From positions 1,984,001 to 2,048,000 of the forward strand of contig JPOM01000001.1 of the NCBI GenBank assembly GCA_000733915.1: 64,000 nucleotides of DNA. Reading direction: 5' to 3'. Each line of letters starts with the position of its first letter. Within the stretch, counting starts at the first letter, position 1. A model generated the notes under the pieces. The model was given only the letters and a program-made list of their open reading frames with translations. It was not told where the DNA came from and did not search any database. Made by a program: the position numbers and the translations under genes. Source of the stretch: Caulobacteraceae bacterium PMMR1. GTDB lineage: Bacteria > Pseudomonadota > Alphaproteobacteria > Caulobacterales > Caulobacteraceae. This document shows positions 25,682 through 34,742 of the stretch, one piece after another.

Positions 25682-26632
25682 ATGGCCGCGGCCGAAGACC
25701 TCAGCGGCAAGCCTCAGCCCGTCTCCGCCGAGCGGACGCCCAAGCCCAAGAGCTCAGGCTGGCTCGCGCGCATCGCGCCGGGCGTGCGCAACCTCGTCGC
25801 CCGCAGGGCCGACACGCCGGAGAATCTGTGGGTCAAGGACCCGGACACGGGCGACATGATCTATCGCCCGGACCTGGAGGCGGCGCTCTGGGTCACGCCC
25901 GCCGGACGCCACATGCGGATCGGTACGGAGCTGCGCTTCCGCTACACCTTCGACGGCGGCCAGTTCGAGGCGATCAAGCCGCCGGCGGTCGTCGACGATC
26001 CCCTCGGGTTCGTGGACCAGAAGCCCTACACCGAGCGCCTGGCCGCCTCGCGCAAGGCCAACGGCTCGCAGGACGCCGTCGCCATCGGCTACGGCCGCAT
26101 CCGCGACATCCCCGCCGTGGTCTTCGTCCAGGACTTCGCCTTCATGGGCGGGTCGCTCGGCATGGCGGCGGGCGAGGGCTTCATCTGCGCCGCCGAGACC
26201 GCCGTGAAGCGCGGCGCGCCGCTCGTCGCCTTCACCGCCGCGGGAGGCGCGCGCATGCAGGAGGGTGCGCTCAGCCTCATGCAGATGGCGCGCACGACCC
26301 TGGCCATCCAGGACCTGAAGCGCGCCCGCCTGCCCTACATCGTGGTGCTGACCGACCCGACCACGGGCGGGGTGACCGCGAGCTACGCCATGCTGGGCGA
26401 CGTGCACCTGGCCGAGCCCGGCGCCCTGATCGGCTTCGCCGGCCCCCGCGTCATCGAGCAGACCATCCGCGAGACCCTGCCCCCCGGCTTTCAGCGCTCC
26501 GAGTACCTGCTGGAAAAGGGCATGGTCGACCGCGTCGTGCCCCGCCCCGAGCTGCCGGAGACGCTCAGCCAGATCCTGGGCGTGCTGATGATGGGCCGCG
26601 AGCTGCAGCGCGGTCGCCTGCAGACCGCTTGA
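25682..26632 (+). CDS. accD: acetyl-CoA carboxylase carboxyltransferase beta, zinc-ribbon cysteines lost
   Basis: A 316-residue beta subunit of the carboxyltransferase that makes malonyl-CoA for fatty-acid synthesis. The crotonase-like core is complete (GGSLGMAAGEGF, FTAAGGARMQEGALSLMQM, DPTTGGVTASYAMLGD, IGFAGPRVIEQT). The N-terminal zinc ribbon usually has two CPxC pairs; here the positions are Asp53-Pro-Asp-Thr56 and Thr72-Pro-Ala-Gly75, so no zinc ligand remains while the surrounding fold residues (LWV, MIYR, HMRIG) are kept. The stop overlaps the folC start by TTGA. Confidence 0.94.
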   Translation: MAAAEDLSGKPQPVSAERTPKPKSSGWLARIAPGVRNLVARRADTPENLWVKDPDTGDMIYRPDLEAALWVTPAGRHMRIGTELRFRYTFDGGQFEAIKPPAVVDDPLGFVDQKPYTERLAASRKANGSQDAVAIGYGRIRDIPAVVFVQDFAFMGGSLGMAAGEGFICAAETAVKRGAPLVAFTAAGGARMQEGALSLMQMARTTLAIQDLKRARLPYIVVLTDPTTGGVTASYAMLGDVHLAEPGALIGFAGPRVIEQTIRETLPPGFQRSEYLLEKGMVDRVVPRPELPETLSQILGVLMMGRELQRGRLQTA

Positions 26633-27960
26633 GCGACCACCTCCGACCCCACGACGCGGCCCTGGAGCGGCTGCGCGCCTTGCACCCCAAGAAGATCGAC
26701 CTCAGCCTCGGGCGCATGCAGCGCCTGTGCGCGGCGCTGGGCCATCCGGAGCGGCGCCTGCCGCCGACGGTGCATGTGGCGGGCACCAACGGCAAGGGCT
26801 CCACGGTCGCGGTCCTGCGCGCCATCGCCGAGGCGGCGGGACTGCGCGTGCACGTCTTCACCTCGCCGCACCTGGTGCGCTTCGCAGAGCGGATCAGGCT
26901 TGCGGGCCGGCTGATCGAGGACGCCCGCCTCGCCGAGGTCCTGGCGCAGGTCGAAGACGCCAACGCCGGAGCCCCGATCACCTTCTTCGAAATCACGACG
27001 GCGGCGGCCCTGCACGCCTTCGCCACCACCCCCGCCGACCTCTGCCTGATCGAGGTAGGGCTGGGCGGGCTCTATGACGCCACCAACGTGATCCCGACCC
27101 CGCGGGTCGCGGCCATCGCGCCCGTCGACATCGATCATCGCGAGTTCCTGGGCGACACCCTGGCTCAGATCGCGCGCGAGAAGGCCGGCATCCTCAAGGC
27201 CGGCGGGCGGGGGGTGATCGCGCGTCAGGCGGGCGAAGCGCGCGAGACGATCCTTGCCCGCGCAGCCGAGGTCGGGGCCTCGCTGATCGAAGCGGGCGTC
27301 GACTTCGACGCCTGGCGCGAGGGCGACCGGCTCATCGTCAGCCTGGCGGGGGCGCTCGGCGAGCGGTTGCTCGACCTGCCCGCGCCAGGGCTTCCAGGCG
27401 CGCACCAGACCGGCAACGCCGCACTCGCCGTCGCCGCCGCCCTGGCGCTGGACGACCCGCGTCTTGACGATGCGGCGCTCGCGCAGGGGGTGGCCAAGGC
27501 GCGCTGGCCCGCGCGGATGCAGCGCCTGCGCTCAGGCCCCCTCGGCCGTGCGGCGGAGGCCGCCGGCGCGGACCTGTGGCTGGACGGCGCGCACAATCCG
27601 CACGCCATGCGGGCGCTTGCCGAGACGCTCAGCGGCCTCAAGGCGCGGGACGGCCGTCCCGTGGCGCTGATCCTAGGCGTGCTGGCCAACAAGGACCTCG
27701 CGGGGATGCTGCAGGCGCTGCGGCCGCTCGCCCCTCGCCTGCACACGACGGGCTTCGAGGCGGAGGCCGCCGCCGCCCCGGAGTCCACGGCGGAGGCGGC
27801 GCGCACGCTCGGGTTCGCCGCGCGGCCCTTCGCCGACGTCACCGCCGCCCTGGACGCCGCCCTGGCCGAGCCCGGGCCGCCGCCGCACGTGGTCATCGCG
27901 GGCTCGCTCTATCTGGCGGGCGAGGTGCTGGCGCTGGACCCGGCGACCTGGCCGGACTGA
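26629..27960 (+). CDS. folC: folylpolyglutamate synthase / dihydrofolate synthase
   Basis: A 443-residue Mur-ligase-type enzyme that adds glutamate to dihydropteroate and folates. ATP loop VAGTNGKGST, TSPHLVRFAERI, EVGLGGLYDATN, the DHREFLGDT region with the carbamylated-Lys-type segment after it (REKAGILKAG), and WLDGAHNPHA in the C-terminal domain. TTG 26629 overlaps accD's stop by four bases and is the likely start; frame continues upstream inside accD but without family similarity. Its 3' end overlaps the convergent marC gene by 52 bases. Confidence 0.93.
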   Translation: MSDHLRPHDAALERLRALHPKKIDLSLGRMQRLCAALGHPERRLPPTVHVAGTNGKGSTVAVLRAIAEAAGLRVHVFTSPHLVRFAERIRLAGRLIEDARLAEVLAQVEDANAGAPITFFEITTAAALHAFATTPADLCLIEVGLGGLYDATNVIPTPRVAAIAPVDIDHREFLGDTLAQIAREKAGILKAGGRGVIARQAGEARETILARAAEVGASLIEAGVDFDAWREGDRLIVSLAGALGERLLDLPAPGLPGAHQTGNAALAVAAALALDDPRLDDAALAQGVAKARWPARMQRLRSGPLGRAAEAAGADLWLDGAHNPHAMRALAETLSGLKARDGRPVALILGVLANKDLAGMLQALRPLAPRLHTTGFEAEAAAAPESTAEAARTLGFAARPFADVTAALDAALAEPGPPPHVVIAGSLYLAGEVLALDPATWPD

Positions 27961-28673
27961 GCGGGCCCATAGGGCTCGGCCGCCTCGGGCAGGATGACGC
28001 CGCGGGTCGCGCCCGCCAGGCCCGAGATGGTGAACTGGATCGCGATGGCGCACACGATCAGGCCAAGGATGCGCACCACGATGGTCATGCCGATCCGCCC
28101 CAGAACGCGCGTGATCAGCCCGCTGGATCCGAAGGCGAACACCAGCACCAGGCAGTTGGCGAGGATGGCGGCGATGGCCAGGGCCGCATTGGCCGGGTCC
28201 CGCCCGCTCTGGCTGGCGTAGATGATCACCGTGGAGATCGCGCCGGGCCCGATCAGCATCGGGATGCCGAAGGGCACGATCAGCCGCTCGAAGTTGGCCA
28301 GGGCATAGGCCCGCGGCGTGAGCTTCGCCTCGCCCTTGGCCGCGGCCGCCGCGAAGGTCGCCGTGAAATCATCGCGCGCCATCTCCAGCCCAAGCAGCAG
28401 AAGCAGGAGGCCGCCCGCGATCTTGAACGCAGGCATGGAGATGCCGAAGAACCTCAGCAGGCTCAGGCCTGTGAAGAAGAAGAACACCAGGAAGGCGAAG
28501 GCGAAGGCGGCGATGTAGAGCGCCACGCGCCGCCGCTGAGCGTCGGTGGCCGACGCCGTGGCCGCCGCAAACAGGGGCACGTTGCCCACCGCGTCCAGCA
28601 GGGCGAACAGCGCCACGAAGAAGTTGATCGCAAGCTCCAGCTGCCGCACCCCGACCTCCTGCTCAGACCGCAA
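27909..28673 (-). CDS. MarC-family integral membrane protein
   Basis: A 254-residue protein with six predicted membrane spans. Motifs fit the MarC/UPF0056 family: NFFVALFALLDAVGNVPLF, GGLLLLLLGLEMAR, VPFGIPMLIGPGAISTVI. The function of the family is not known; the early link with multiple antibiotic resistance was not confirmed. The last 30 residues after the final helix are polar and overlap folC's 3' end. Confidence 0.88.
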   Translation of the reverse strand: MRSEQEVGVRQLELAINFFVALFALLDAVGNVPLFAAATASATDAQRRRVALYIAAFAFAFLVFFFFTGLSLLRFFGISMPAFKIAGGLLLLLLGLEMARDDFTATFAAAAAKGEAKLTPRAYALANFERLIVPFGIPMLIGPGAISTVIIYASQSGRDPANAALAIAAILANCLVLVFAFGSSGLITRVLGRIGMTIVVRILGLIVCAIAIQFTISGLAGATRGVILPEAAEPYGPAQSGQVAGSSASTSPAR

Positions 28674-28675
28674 GC

Positions 28676-29206
28676 CTAGCGGGAGACGGGGGCGATCGAA
28701 ACCGGACCGGCCAAGGCGATCTCCCGGCCGTTCAGGCCCTTCCAGAGCACGCGCGCGGGATCGACGGGACCGGGCATGACGATCCGGCCGGGGGGGACGG
28801 GTTGGAACCCGAGCGGACCGAAGAAGGGCCGATCGCCCACGAGCAGGATCGCCGCCTCGCCCGCCGACGCGGCGCGGGCGCAGACCTCCTGCACCAGCAT
28901 CGAGCCCAGGCCATGCTTGCGGAAGGCCGGATCCACGGCGATCGGGCCCAAGAACAGAGCCGGATCGGCGCCGATCAGGACCGGCCAGACCCGCACCGCC
29001 CCCACAAGCTCGCGTCCGGCGAGGGCGACCAGCGACAGGTCCGCCCGCGGCCGCGCGCCTTCCCGCAGGCGCTCCGCCGTCTTGGCGTAGCGGCCCGGCC
29101 CGAAGGCGGCCGAAACCAGGGCGTCGACGCGCGCGCGATCGCCTGCCCGCTCGGGGAGGATCACGGGCTCGGGCGCAGGGACGGGCGAGGCGGCGGGCGG
29201 CGGCAT
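28676..29206 (-). CDS. GNAT N-acetyltransferase, YhbS-like
   Basis: About 176 residues from the Met at 29206, which fits where similarity begins; the open frame runs further up but overlaps the divergent MFS promoter. Seen are GRELVGAVRVWPV, the acetyl-CoA pyrophosphate loop AVDPAFRKHGLGSMLV, and LVGDRPFFGPLGFQPV, typical of YhbS-like acetyltransferases. Substrate unknown. Two bases separate its stop from marC's start, so the two may be cotranscribed. Confidence 0.85.
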   Translation of the reverse strand: MPPPAASPVPAPEPVILPERAGDRARVDALVSAAFGPGRYAKTAERLREGARPRADLSLVALAGRELVGAVRVWPVLIGADPALFLGPIAVDPAFRKHGLGSMLVQEVCARAASAGEAAILLVGDRPFFGPLGFQPVPPGRIVMPGPVDPARVLWKGLNGREIALAGPVSIAPVSR

Positions 29207-29303
29207 GGGGGCGGGGTCAGTGAGGCAGGACGGCGGCGGCGTCAAAGCAAAACGCGCGTTGCGGGTTGCGCGACCGATGCGCACGGCTAGGCTGGCGACC
29301 TCC

Positions 29304-30575
29304 ATGCCGTCGCCAGACCTCGCCGCCGAGGCGTCCGCCCCGCGCCCGCCGCCCGCCCGCGCGCTGCTCCGCCATCCCGACTTCGTGCTCTTCTGGCTGT
29401 CGCGGGTCAGCGCCGTAGTCGGCAGCCAAGTGCAGAGCGTGTCCCTGGGCTGGCAGGTCTACGCGCTCGCCAGACGCACCCACGACGTGAACGTCGCCGC
29501 CTTCGACGTCAGCCTGATCGGGCTGGCCTCGTTCGTGCCTGTGTTCCTGCTCGCCCTGCCCGCGGGCGAGACCGCCGACCGGCACGACCGGCGCGCGATC
29601 CTGCTGTGGTGCCTGCTGGCGCAGCTCGCGACCGCAGCGGCGCTGGCGGGGGCAGCCTGGACGGGGACAGCGAGCGTGCCGCTGCTCCTTGGGATCGCGG
29701 CGGGCTTCGGAGCGGCGCGCGCCTTCTCCAGCCCGGCGGGCGCAGCGCTCGGCCCCATGCTGGTCCCCCGGCCGCTCCTGCCCCGGGCCATCGCCATGAA
29801 CTCGCTGGCCTGGCAGAGCGCCTCGATCCTCGGGCCGGCCCTGGGCGGGGTTCTCGTCGCCATCTCTCCGGCCCTGTCCTATGCGGTCGCGGGCGGCCTT
29901 TATGCCCTGTCGGCCTTAGCCGTGCTGCTCATCCGGGCCGCGACCAAGCCGCAGGCGCAGGCCGGCTCCCGCCTGGCCCTGATGCGCGAGGGGCTGGCGT
30001 TCGTCTGGCGCAACCGGATCGTGTTCGGCTCCATCTCGCTGGACCTCTTCGCCGTGCTGCTGGGAGGCGCCACCGCCCTGCTGCCCGTGTTCGCGCGCGA
30101 CGTGCTGCATGTCGGCGCCGCCGGCTTCGGCCTTCTGCGCGCAGGCCCGGCCATGGGCGCGACGGTCGCGGCCCTCGCGCTCGCCGCCTGGCCGATCCAC
30201 CGCCGGGCGGGGCTGGTCATGTTCGGCGGCGTCGCGGTCTTCGGCCTGGCGACCGTCGTGTTCAGCCTGTCCAAGCTGATGTGGCTATCGGTGGCGGCCC
30301 TGGCGGTGCTCGGCGCGGCGGACATGCTGAGCGTCTATGTCCGCGCGACGCTGGAGCAGCTCTCCACCCCCGACGCCATGCGCGGCCGGGTGGCGACGGT
30401 GTCCTCCGTGTTCGTCGGGGCCTCCAACGAGCTCGGAGAGTTCGAGAGCGGCCTTGCGGCGCGGGTGCTGGGGCCCATCGGCGCGGCGCTGTTCGGCGGC
30501 CTGGGCGCCCTGGTCGTGACGGGGCTCTGGGCGTGGCTCTTCCCGGAACTGCGCAAGGCGGACCGGCTGACGTGA
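29304..30575 (+). CDS. MFS exporter, EntS-like (MFS_3)
   Basis: A 423-residue transporter from the ATG at 29304, with 12 spans. It starts RALLRHPDFVLFWLSRVSAVVGSQ, then has ALPAGETADRHDRRAILL as motif A and LEQLSTPDAMRGRVATVSSVF, both typical of the MFS_3 family that includes enterobactin exporter EntS. No siderophore genes lie near. Ligand unknown. It diverges from the GNAT gene. Confidence 0.87.
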   Translation: MPSPDLAAEASAPRPPPARALLRHPDFVLFWLSRVSAVVGSQVQSVSLGWQVYALARRTHDVNVAAFDVSLIGLASFVPVFLLALPAGETADRHDRRAILLWCLLAQLATAAALAGAAWTGTASVPLLLGIAAGFGAARAFSSPAGAALGPMLVPRPLLPRAIAMNSLAWQSASILGPALGGVLVAISPALSYAVAGGLYALSALAVLLIRAATKPQAQAGSRLALMREGLAFVWRNRIVFGSISLDLFAVLLGGATALLPVFARDVLHVGAAGFGLLRAGPAMGATVAALALAAWPIHRRAGLVMFGGVAVFGLATVVFSLSKLMWLSVAALAVLGAADMLSVYVRATLEQLSTPDAMRGRVATVSSVFVGASNELGEFESGLAARVLGPIGAALFGGLGALVVTGLWAWLFPELRKADRLT

Positions 30576-30593
30576 GGTCCCCGCGCCCCGGCC

Positions 30594-31373
30594 CTAGCGC
30601 CGCTCCGCCGCGAGCCGCGCCGACGCCGTCTCGATCGCGCTCTCCAGCGTGCGCATGAACTCCGCGCGCTTCAGCCCGGGCGGAATGGCGGGCAGGTACT
30701 CGAAGACGATCGCGCCCGGATAGCGCACCAGGCCGTGCGCGGGCCAGGACAGGCCGGAGTTGGTCGCCACCGGCGTGCAGGGCAGCTCCAACTCGCGATA
30801 GAGGGCGGCGACCCCGGGCTTGTAGTCGGGCGCAGCGCCGGGCGGCCGCCGCGTGCCCTCGGGGAAGATGAACACCTCCCGCCCCGCCGAGGCGCGGTCC
30901 CGGGCGGCGGCGAGCAGGGCGCGCAGCGCCTTGGCGTGCGCCTCCCGGTCGATGGGGATCATCTGCAGCCGCGCGGTGTACCAGCCGAAGAAGGGCAGCC
31001 GCATCAGCTCCTTCTTCAGGATCATCGCGGGGTCGCGGAGGAGCAGCAGCGGCGGCATGATGTCGATCATGCCCTGGTGCTTGGCCGCGACGAGGCAGGG
31101 GCCGGAGGGCACGTGCTCGCGCCCGCGGACCTCGACGGTCACCCCGCAGAGCACCCGCAGCCCCCCCAGCACCAGCCGCGTCCACACGCGCACCGCTGCA
31201 AGGGTCCAGCGTCGGGGTCCCAGCATCAGGGGCAGGCATAAGATCCCCTGCAGGGCCATCAGCCCGTACATCCAGACCACGAACAGGACCGAGCCGATCA
31301 GGACGCGCGGCCCTGCGCGAGGGCGGGGCGGCGGCGCCGACGCGGCGGGCGACGCCTCCGGCGGCAGGCTCAA
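30594..31373 (-). CDS. plsC: 1-acyl-sn-glycerol-3-phosphate acyltransferase
   Basis: A 259-residue membrane acyltransferase that makes phosphatidic acid from lysophosphatidic acid. The HX4D motif is seen in AAKHQGMIDI, block III in FIFPEGTRRPPG, and an N-terminal membrane helix in VLIGSVLFVVWMYGLM. TTG 31373 overlaps the stop of the DUF218 gene (TTGA), so the two are coupled. It is last in ftsE-ftsX-DUF218-plsC, linking phospholipid synthesis with cell division genes. Confidence 0.9.
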   Translation of the reverse strand: MSLPPEASPAASAPPPRPRAGPRVLIGSVLFVVWMYGLMALQGILCLPLMLGPRRWTLAAVRVWTRLVLGGLRVLCGVTVEVRGREHVPSGPCLVAAKHQGMIDIMPPLLLLRDPAMILKKELMRLPFFGWYTARLQMIPIDREAHAKALRALLAAARDRASAGREVFIFPEGTRRPPGAAPDYKPGVAALYRELELPCTPVATNSGLSWPAHGLVRYPGAIVFEYLPAIPPGLKRAEFMRTLESAIETASARLAAERR

Positions 31374-31996
31374 GCGGGCGCTCCGGCCGGCGCGGGCGCG
31401 GCGCTCTTGCCCCCGTGCAGCAGCCGCGCCGCCATGCTCCGCGCCAGCACGATCAGATATTTGCAGTACTCGACCGTCAGGCGGCGCGCGTCGGCGGGGC
31501 GCGTCCACCAGCGGCGCGCGTCCACCGTGTCGGTGACCACCGGATAGGGCGTGAGAGTCACGTCGCCCAGGGCGGCCCTGAGCTCCAGGATCGCGCGCGG
31601 CATGTGGTAGTCCGAGGTCACCACGATCAGGCTGCGATAGCCGTGCTCCCGCGCCCAGGCGGCGGTCTCCGCGGCGTTGCCCACCGTGTTCTCCGCCTCG
31701 AAGCCCAGGTCCACGCAGCAGTCCCAGACGCGGCCGATCCCGTGCGAGGCCTGCTTCACCTCGCCGCGCGTGGCCTGCCGGTTCACGCCGGAGATCAGCA
31801 ACCGCTTGGCCTTGCCGGTCTCGACCAGCTGAACGGCCGCCTCGAGCCGGATGGTCGAGGCGCCGGTGAGGGCGACGATGCCGTCCGACTGCGGCGGCTC
31901 CGGCGCAGGCGTGGAGGCGGCCACCCGCTCGCCGAAGGCCCAGAGCCCCGCCGCCCACACGAGGGCCAGGATCAAGAGCGCAGCCAAGGCTCGCAT
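31370..31996 (-). CDS. YdcF/SanA-like DUF218 membrane protein
   Basis: A 208-residue protein with an N-terminal signal anchor (ALLILALVWAAGLWAF) and a periplasmic DUF218 domain: SDGIVALTGAS, KRLLISGVNRQAT, FEAENTVGNAAETAAWA and VVTSDYHMPRA. Relatives SanA, ElyC and YdcF act in envelope integrity or lipid-carrier metabolism in E. coli. The ATG at 31996 is chosen because the open frame upstream lies inside ftsX. It starts 14 bases after ftsX. Confidence 0.87.
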   Translation of the reverse strand: MRALAALLILALVWAAGLWAFGERVAASTPAPEPPQSDGIVALTGASTIRLEAAVQLVETGKAKRLLISGVNRQATRGEVKQASHGIGRVWDCCVDLGFEAENTVGNAAETAAWAREHGYRSLIVVTSDYHMPRAILELRAALGDVTLTPYPVVTDTVDARRWWTRPADARRLTVEYCKYLIVLARSMAARLLHGGKSAAPAPAGAPA

Positions 31997-32010
31997 CGGC
32001 CCTCCCGGGT

Positions 32011-32919
32011 TTAAGCCTGCGACGGCGCGCGCAGCACCCTCAGCGCCGCGCGGCGCGCCGACACTACAGCAACGCCGGCGGCCGCCAAAGGGCAGGGCGC
32101 CGCGGCTAGGAGGTCGCTCCACTGCAGGGGCAGCAGCGGGGTGAAGCCGTCCTGGCCGCCGAAGGCCTTCAGCGCCCCGGCGAGCAGGATCGCGGCCAGC
32201 GCGCCATAGGCCCCCGACCGCGCCGCCAGCCAGGCGAACCGGCGCTCGAACAAGCCGGAGATGAAGCCGTCCCGGGCGCCTGAGAGATGCAGCACCTCGA
32301 TCACGTCGCGCCGGGAGGTCAGGCCGGCCCGGGTGGCGAAGGCGACCGCGGCCCCTGCGGCCAGGGCCACCAGCGCGCCTGCGCCGAGCGCCGCGCTCCG
32401 GGCGATCAGGGCGGCGCGCTCCACATCGCCCAGCCAGCGGCTGTGGTCGTCCAGCACGGCCTGCACGCCGGCGTTGGCCAGCGCCGCGCGTAGGGCGGCG
32501 GACGTCGCGGGGCGCCTGGGGTCGAGGTCCACGGCCACCAGCATGGGGATGGGCGCATCGTCGGGCAGGACGCCGCCGCCGAGCCACGGCGTCAACAGGC
32601 GCAGGGCGTCGGCGCGGTCCAGCGCCCGCGCCTCGGTCACGCCGGGGACGCCCGCGAGCGCCTCGGCCGCGGCGGCGGCCGCCTCCGACGAGGTCTGGCC
32701 CCTGCCCGGCCGCACCAGGACGGTGGCGGAGGCGGAGATCTGGGTGCGCCAGCCCGACGCCGCCCGGTCCGCCGCCAGCGCCAGGATCGCCGTCAGGCAC
32801 GCCAGCGCGCAGAGCACGGCGATGACGAAGCTCAGCGCCCGGTCGCGGCCTTCGCCCACGGGCAGCAGCGGGCCGGGTCGCCAGCGGCGGGCAGGCGCCT
32901 GGGCGGGGAGGCCGGTCAC
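32011..32919 (-). CDS. ftsX: cell-division protein FtsX
   Basis: A 302-residue membrane protein. One span near residues 30-50 is followed by a periplasmic domain with VTEARALDRADALRLLTPWLG, then three spans in the second half with RRDVIEVLHLSGARDGFI between them. With FtsE it forms an ABC-like complex in the inner membrane that activates peptidoglycan hydrolases during constriction. The ATG overlaps the ftsE stop (ATGA). Confidence 0.9.
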   Translation of the reverse strand: MTGLPAQAPARRWRPGPLLPVGEGRDRALSFVIAVLCALACLTAILALAADRAASGWRTQISASATVLVRPGRGQTSSEAAAAAAEALAGVPGVTEARALDRADALRLLTPWLGGGVLPDDAPIPMLVAVDLDPRRPATSAALRAALANAGVQAVLDDHSRWLGDVERAALIARSAALGAGALVALAAGAAVAFATRAGLTSRRDVIEVLHLSGARDGFISGLFERRFAWLAARSGAYGALAAILLAGALKAFGGQDGFTPLLPLQWSDLLAAAPCPLAAAGVAVVSARRAALRVLRAPSQA

Positions 32920-33767
32920 GCCGCCGCCTCGCCGGGGCCGGGCGGCGGAACGGGCGGCGGCGGGTCGAGGGCGAGCTCTGGCGCGGCCTCGGCCTCCGCG
33001 CGCGGCCCCGACGCCTGACCCACGGGCGGACCCGGGCGGAGCGGCGGCGACAGGCGACCGCCGTCCAGCCTCAGCACCGGCTGCCCCGCCCGCTGCACCA
33101 GCTCGCGGTCGTGGGTGGCGATCAGAACCGTCGTGCCCAGGCGATTCAGCTCCTGGAAAAGCCGCAGGATCCGCAGGCCCATCTCGCGGTCGACGTTGCC
33201 GGTCGGCTCGTCGGCCAGCAGCACGTCGGGGCGGTTCACCACCGCGCGGGCGATGGCGAGCCGCTGCTTCTCGCCCCCCGACAGGGTCGACGGCAGCGCC
33301 TCCAGCCGCTCCCCCAGGCCCACCCAGGCGAGGAGCTCGGCCACGTCGTCGCGGTATTCCTGCGCCCTTCGCCCCGCGATCCGCAGCGGCAGGGCGACGT
33401 TGTCCAGCGCCGACAGGTGGTCGAGCAGGCGGAATTCCTGGAACACCACCCCGATTCGGCGCCGCAGGTCCGGGACGTCCCGCCGCGCGACCGTCGAGAT
33501 GTCCTGGCCGAACAGCCGGATCAGCCCCCGCGACGGCCCGTGCGCCAGGTAGATCAGCTTGAGCAGGCTCGACTTTCCCGCCCCGGACGGCCCGGTAAGG
33601 AAATGAAAGGAGCCGGGCTTTAAGGTGAGATCGATGTCGCGCAGCACCTCAGGGGCCCGGCCGTACCGCATGCCGACGCCCTCGAACCGGACGACCGGGA
33701 CGCTCGGTGCGGGCGTCTCGGGCCTTAAGACCTCGGGAGCGGGTCCAGCCATGCTTTGTTGGGACAT
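32916..33767 (-). CDS. ftsE: cell-division ATPase FtsE with Pro-rich tail
   Basis: A 283-residue ABC ATPase; usual FtsE is about 220-240 residues. Walker A GPSGAGKSS at 59-67, Q-loop GVVFQEFRLLDHLSALDN, signature LSGGEKQR, Walker B VLLADEPTGNVD, H-loop ATHDREL. It has extensions: about 20 residues before the ATPase fold and about 45 after it, the latter Pro/Ala/Glu-rich. It powers FtsEX and is found at the septum. It diverges from the zinc-ribbon gene over 87 bases. Confidence 0.93.
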   Translation of the reverse strand: MSQQSMAGPAPEVLRPETPAPSVPVVRFEGVGMRYGRAPEVLRDIDLTLKPGSFHFLTGPSGAGKSSLLKLIYLAHGPSRGLIRLFGQDISTVARRDVPDLRRRIGVVFQEFRLLDHLSALDNVALPLRIAGRRAQEYRDDVAELLAWVGLGERLEALPSTLSGGEKQRLAIARAVVNRPDVLLADEPTGNVDREMGLRILRLFQELNRLGTTVLIATHDRELVQRAGQPVLRLDGGRLSPPLRPGPPVGQASGPRAEAEAAPELALDPPPPVPPPGPGEAAA

Positions 33768-33854
33768 GCTTGCCTGGACGACGGCCTGTCTGGACAGGGG
33801 CGGCCAAATCGGCGCACCTCGGGTCGGACGGGCGGGGACCCCTCGCGTGCGGCC

Positions 33855-34736
33855 ATGATACTGACCTGTCCTGACTGCGCCACCCGCTATTTCGTCGAGG
33901 CCGACCGCCTCGGGCCGCAGGGCCGGACCGTGCGCTGCGCCGCCTGCGGCGCCTCCTGGCGCGCGGAACCCGAAGCCGAACCCCCGCTCGACCTCGTCCC
34001 GCCCCCGCCCTTGCCGCCCGAGCCAAAGACCCGGCCCGGCGATCTCGACATCGAAGCCGTCGCGCCCAAGGCCATCCCCAAGCTATTCCGCGCCATCAGC
34101 GCCCAGAAGCGCCGCACCCGCCGGGCCGTGGCCGCGGGCGTAGTCTGGGCCGCGCTCGGGGCCTGTTTCATCGCCGTGGTGCTCGCCGCGGTGCTGTTCC
34201 GCGTGGACGTCGTGCGCCTGTGGCCGCGGACCGCGGGCGCCTACGCCTTCGTCCGCATGCCGGTGAACCCGACGGGCCTGGCCATCGAGGCCGTGCACGG
34301 CGCGCCCGGACTGCAGAACGGCCAGGCGGCGGTGGTCGTGACGGGATCGCTGCGCAACATCGAAGCGGCCCCTCGCCCCGCCCCGGCGCTCAGGGTGGCT
34401 CTCATCGACAAGGCCGCGCGTCCGCTGGCGGTGCGGCGCCTGGAGTTCGGCAGCCTCAGGATCGCGCCGGGAGACCAGCACGCCTTCCAGGCCGTGTTCC
34501 TGGACCCGCCGGCTGAGGCCACCGACGTGCGGGTGGAGTTCGCCTTCGACCCGCCCCCTCCCGCACGACCGCTCGCGGCCGCAAAGCCCCGCCTGGAGGC
34601 GGCGCGCCTGGGCCTGCGCGGTCCCGCCGCCCCGCCGCCGCTCGCCCCGGTGAAGGCCGTGGAGGCCCAGCCGTTGCCGGCCGCCTCGCCCTACGCCCTG
34701 CCGGCCGCCGGCGCCGCCAAGCCCGCCCGTGGCTGA
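33855..34736 (+). CDS. MJ0042 zinc-ribbon / DUF3426 membrane protein
   Basis: A 293-residue protein. The N-terminus has the zinc ribbon CPDCATRYFV...CAACGASW (two CxxC), then a Pro-rich linker, one membrane span at about 95-118 (AAGVVWAALGACFIAVVLAAVLF), and a DUF3426 domain, probably periplasmic (VVVTGSLRNIEA, IAPGDQHAFQAVF, DPPAEATDVRVEF). This architecture is common in alphaproteobacteria beside ftsE; the role is unknown. ATG 33855 is chosen since the zinc ribbon begins at residue 5. Hpt gene follows after 6 bases. Confidence 0.87.
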   Translation: MILTCPDCATRYFVEADRLGPQGRTVRCAACGASWRAEPEAEPPLDLVPPPPLPPEPKTRPGDLDIEAVAPKAIPKLFRAISAQKRRTRRAVAAGVVWAALGACFIAVVLAAVLFRVDVVRLWPRTAGAYAFVRMPVNPTGLAIEAVHGAPGLQNGQAAVVVTGSLRNIEAAPRPAPALRVALIDKAARPLAVRRLEFGSLRIAPGDQHAFQAVFLDPPAEATDVRVEFAFDPPPPARPLAAAKPRLEAARLGLRGPAAPPPLAPVKAVEAQPLPAASPYALPAAGAAKPARG

Positions 34737-34742
34737 GCCCCC

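Noticed and set aside
26491-27405. Minus-strand frame opposite folC
   Set aside because: folC motifs on the plus strand are complete; the antisense product has shadow composition only.
27909-27960. Overlap of folC and marC ends as a frame error
   Set aside because: Both proteins keep family-like ends and no nearby base change gives a better stop for either.
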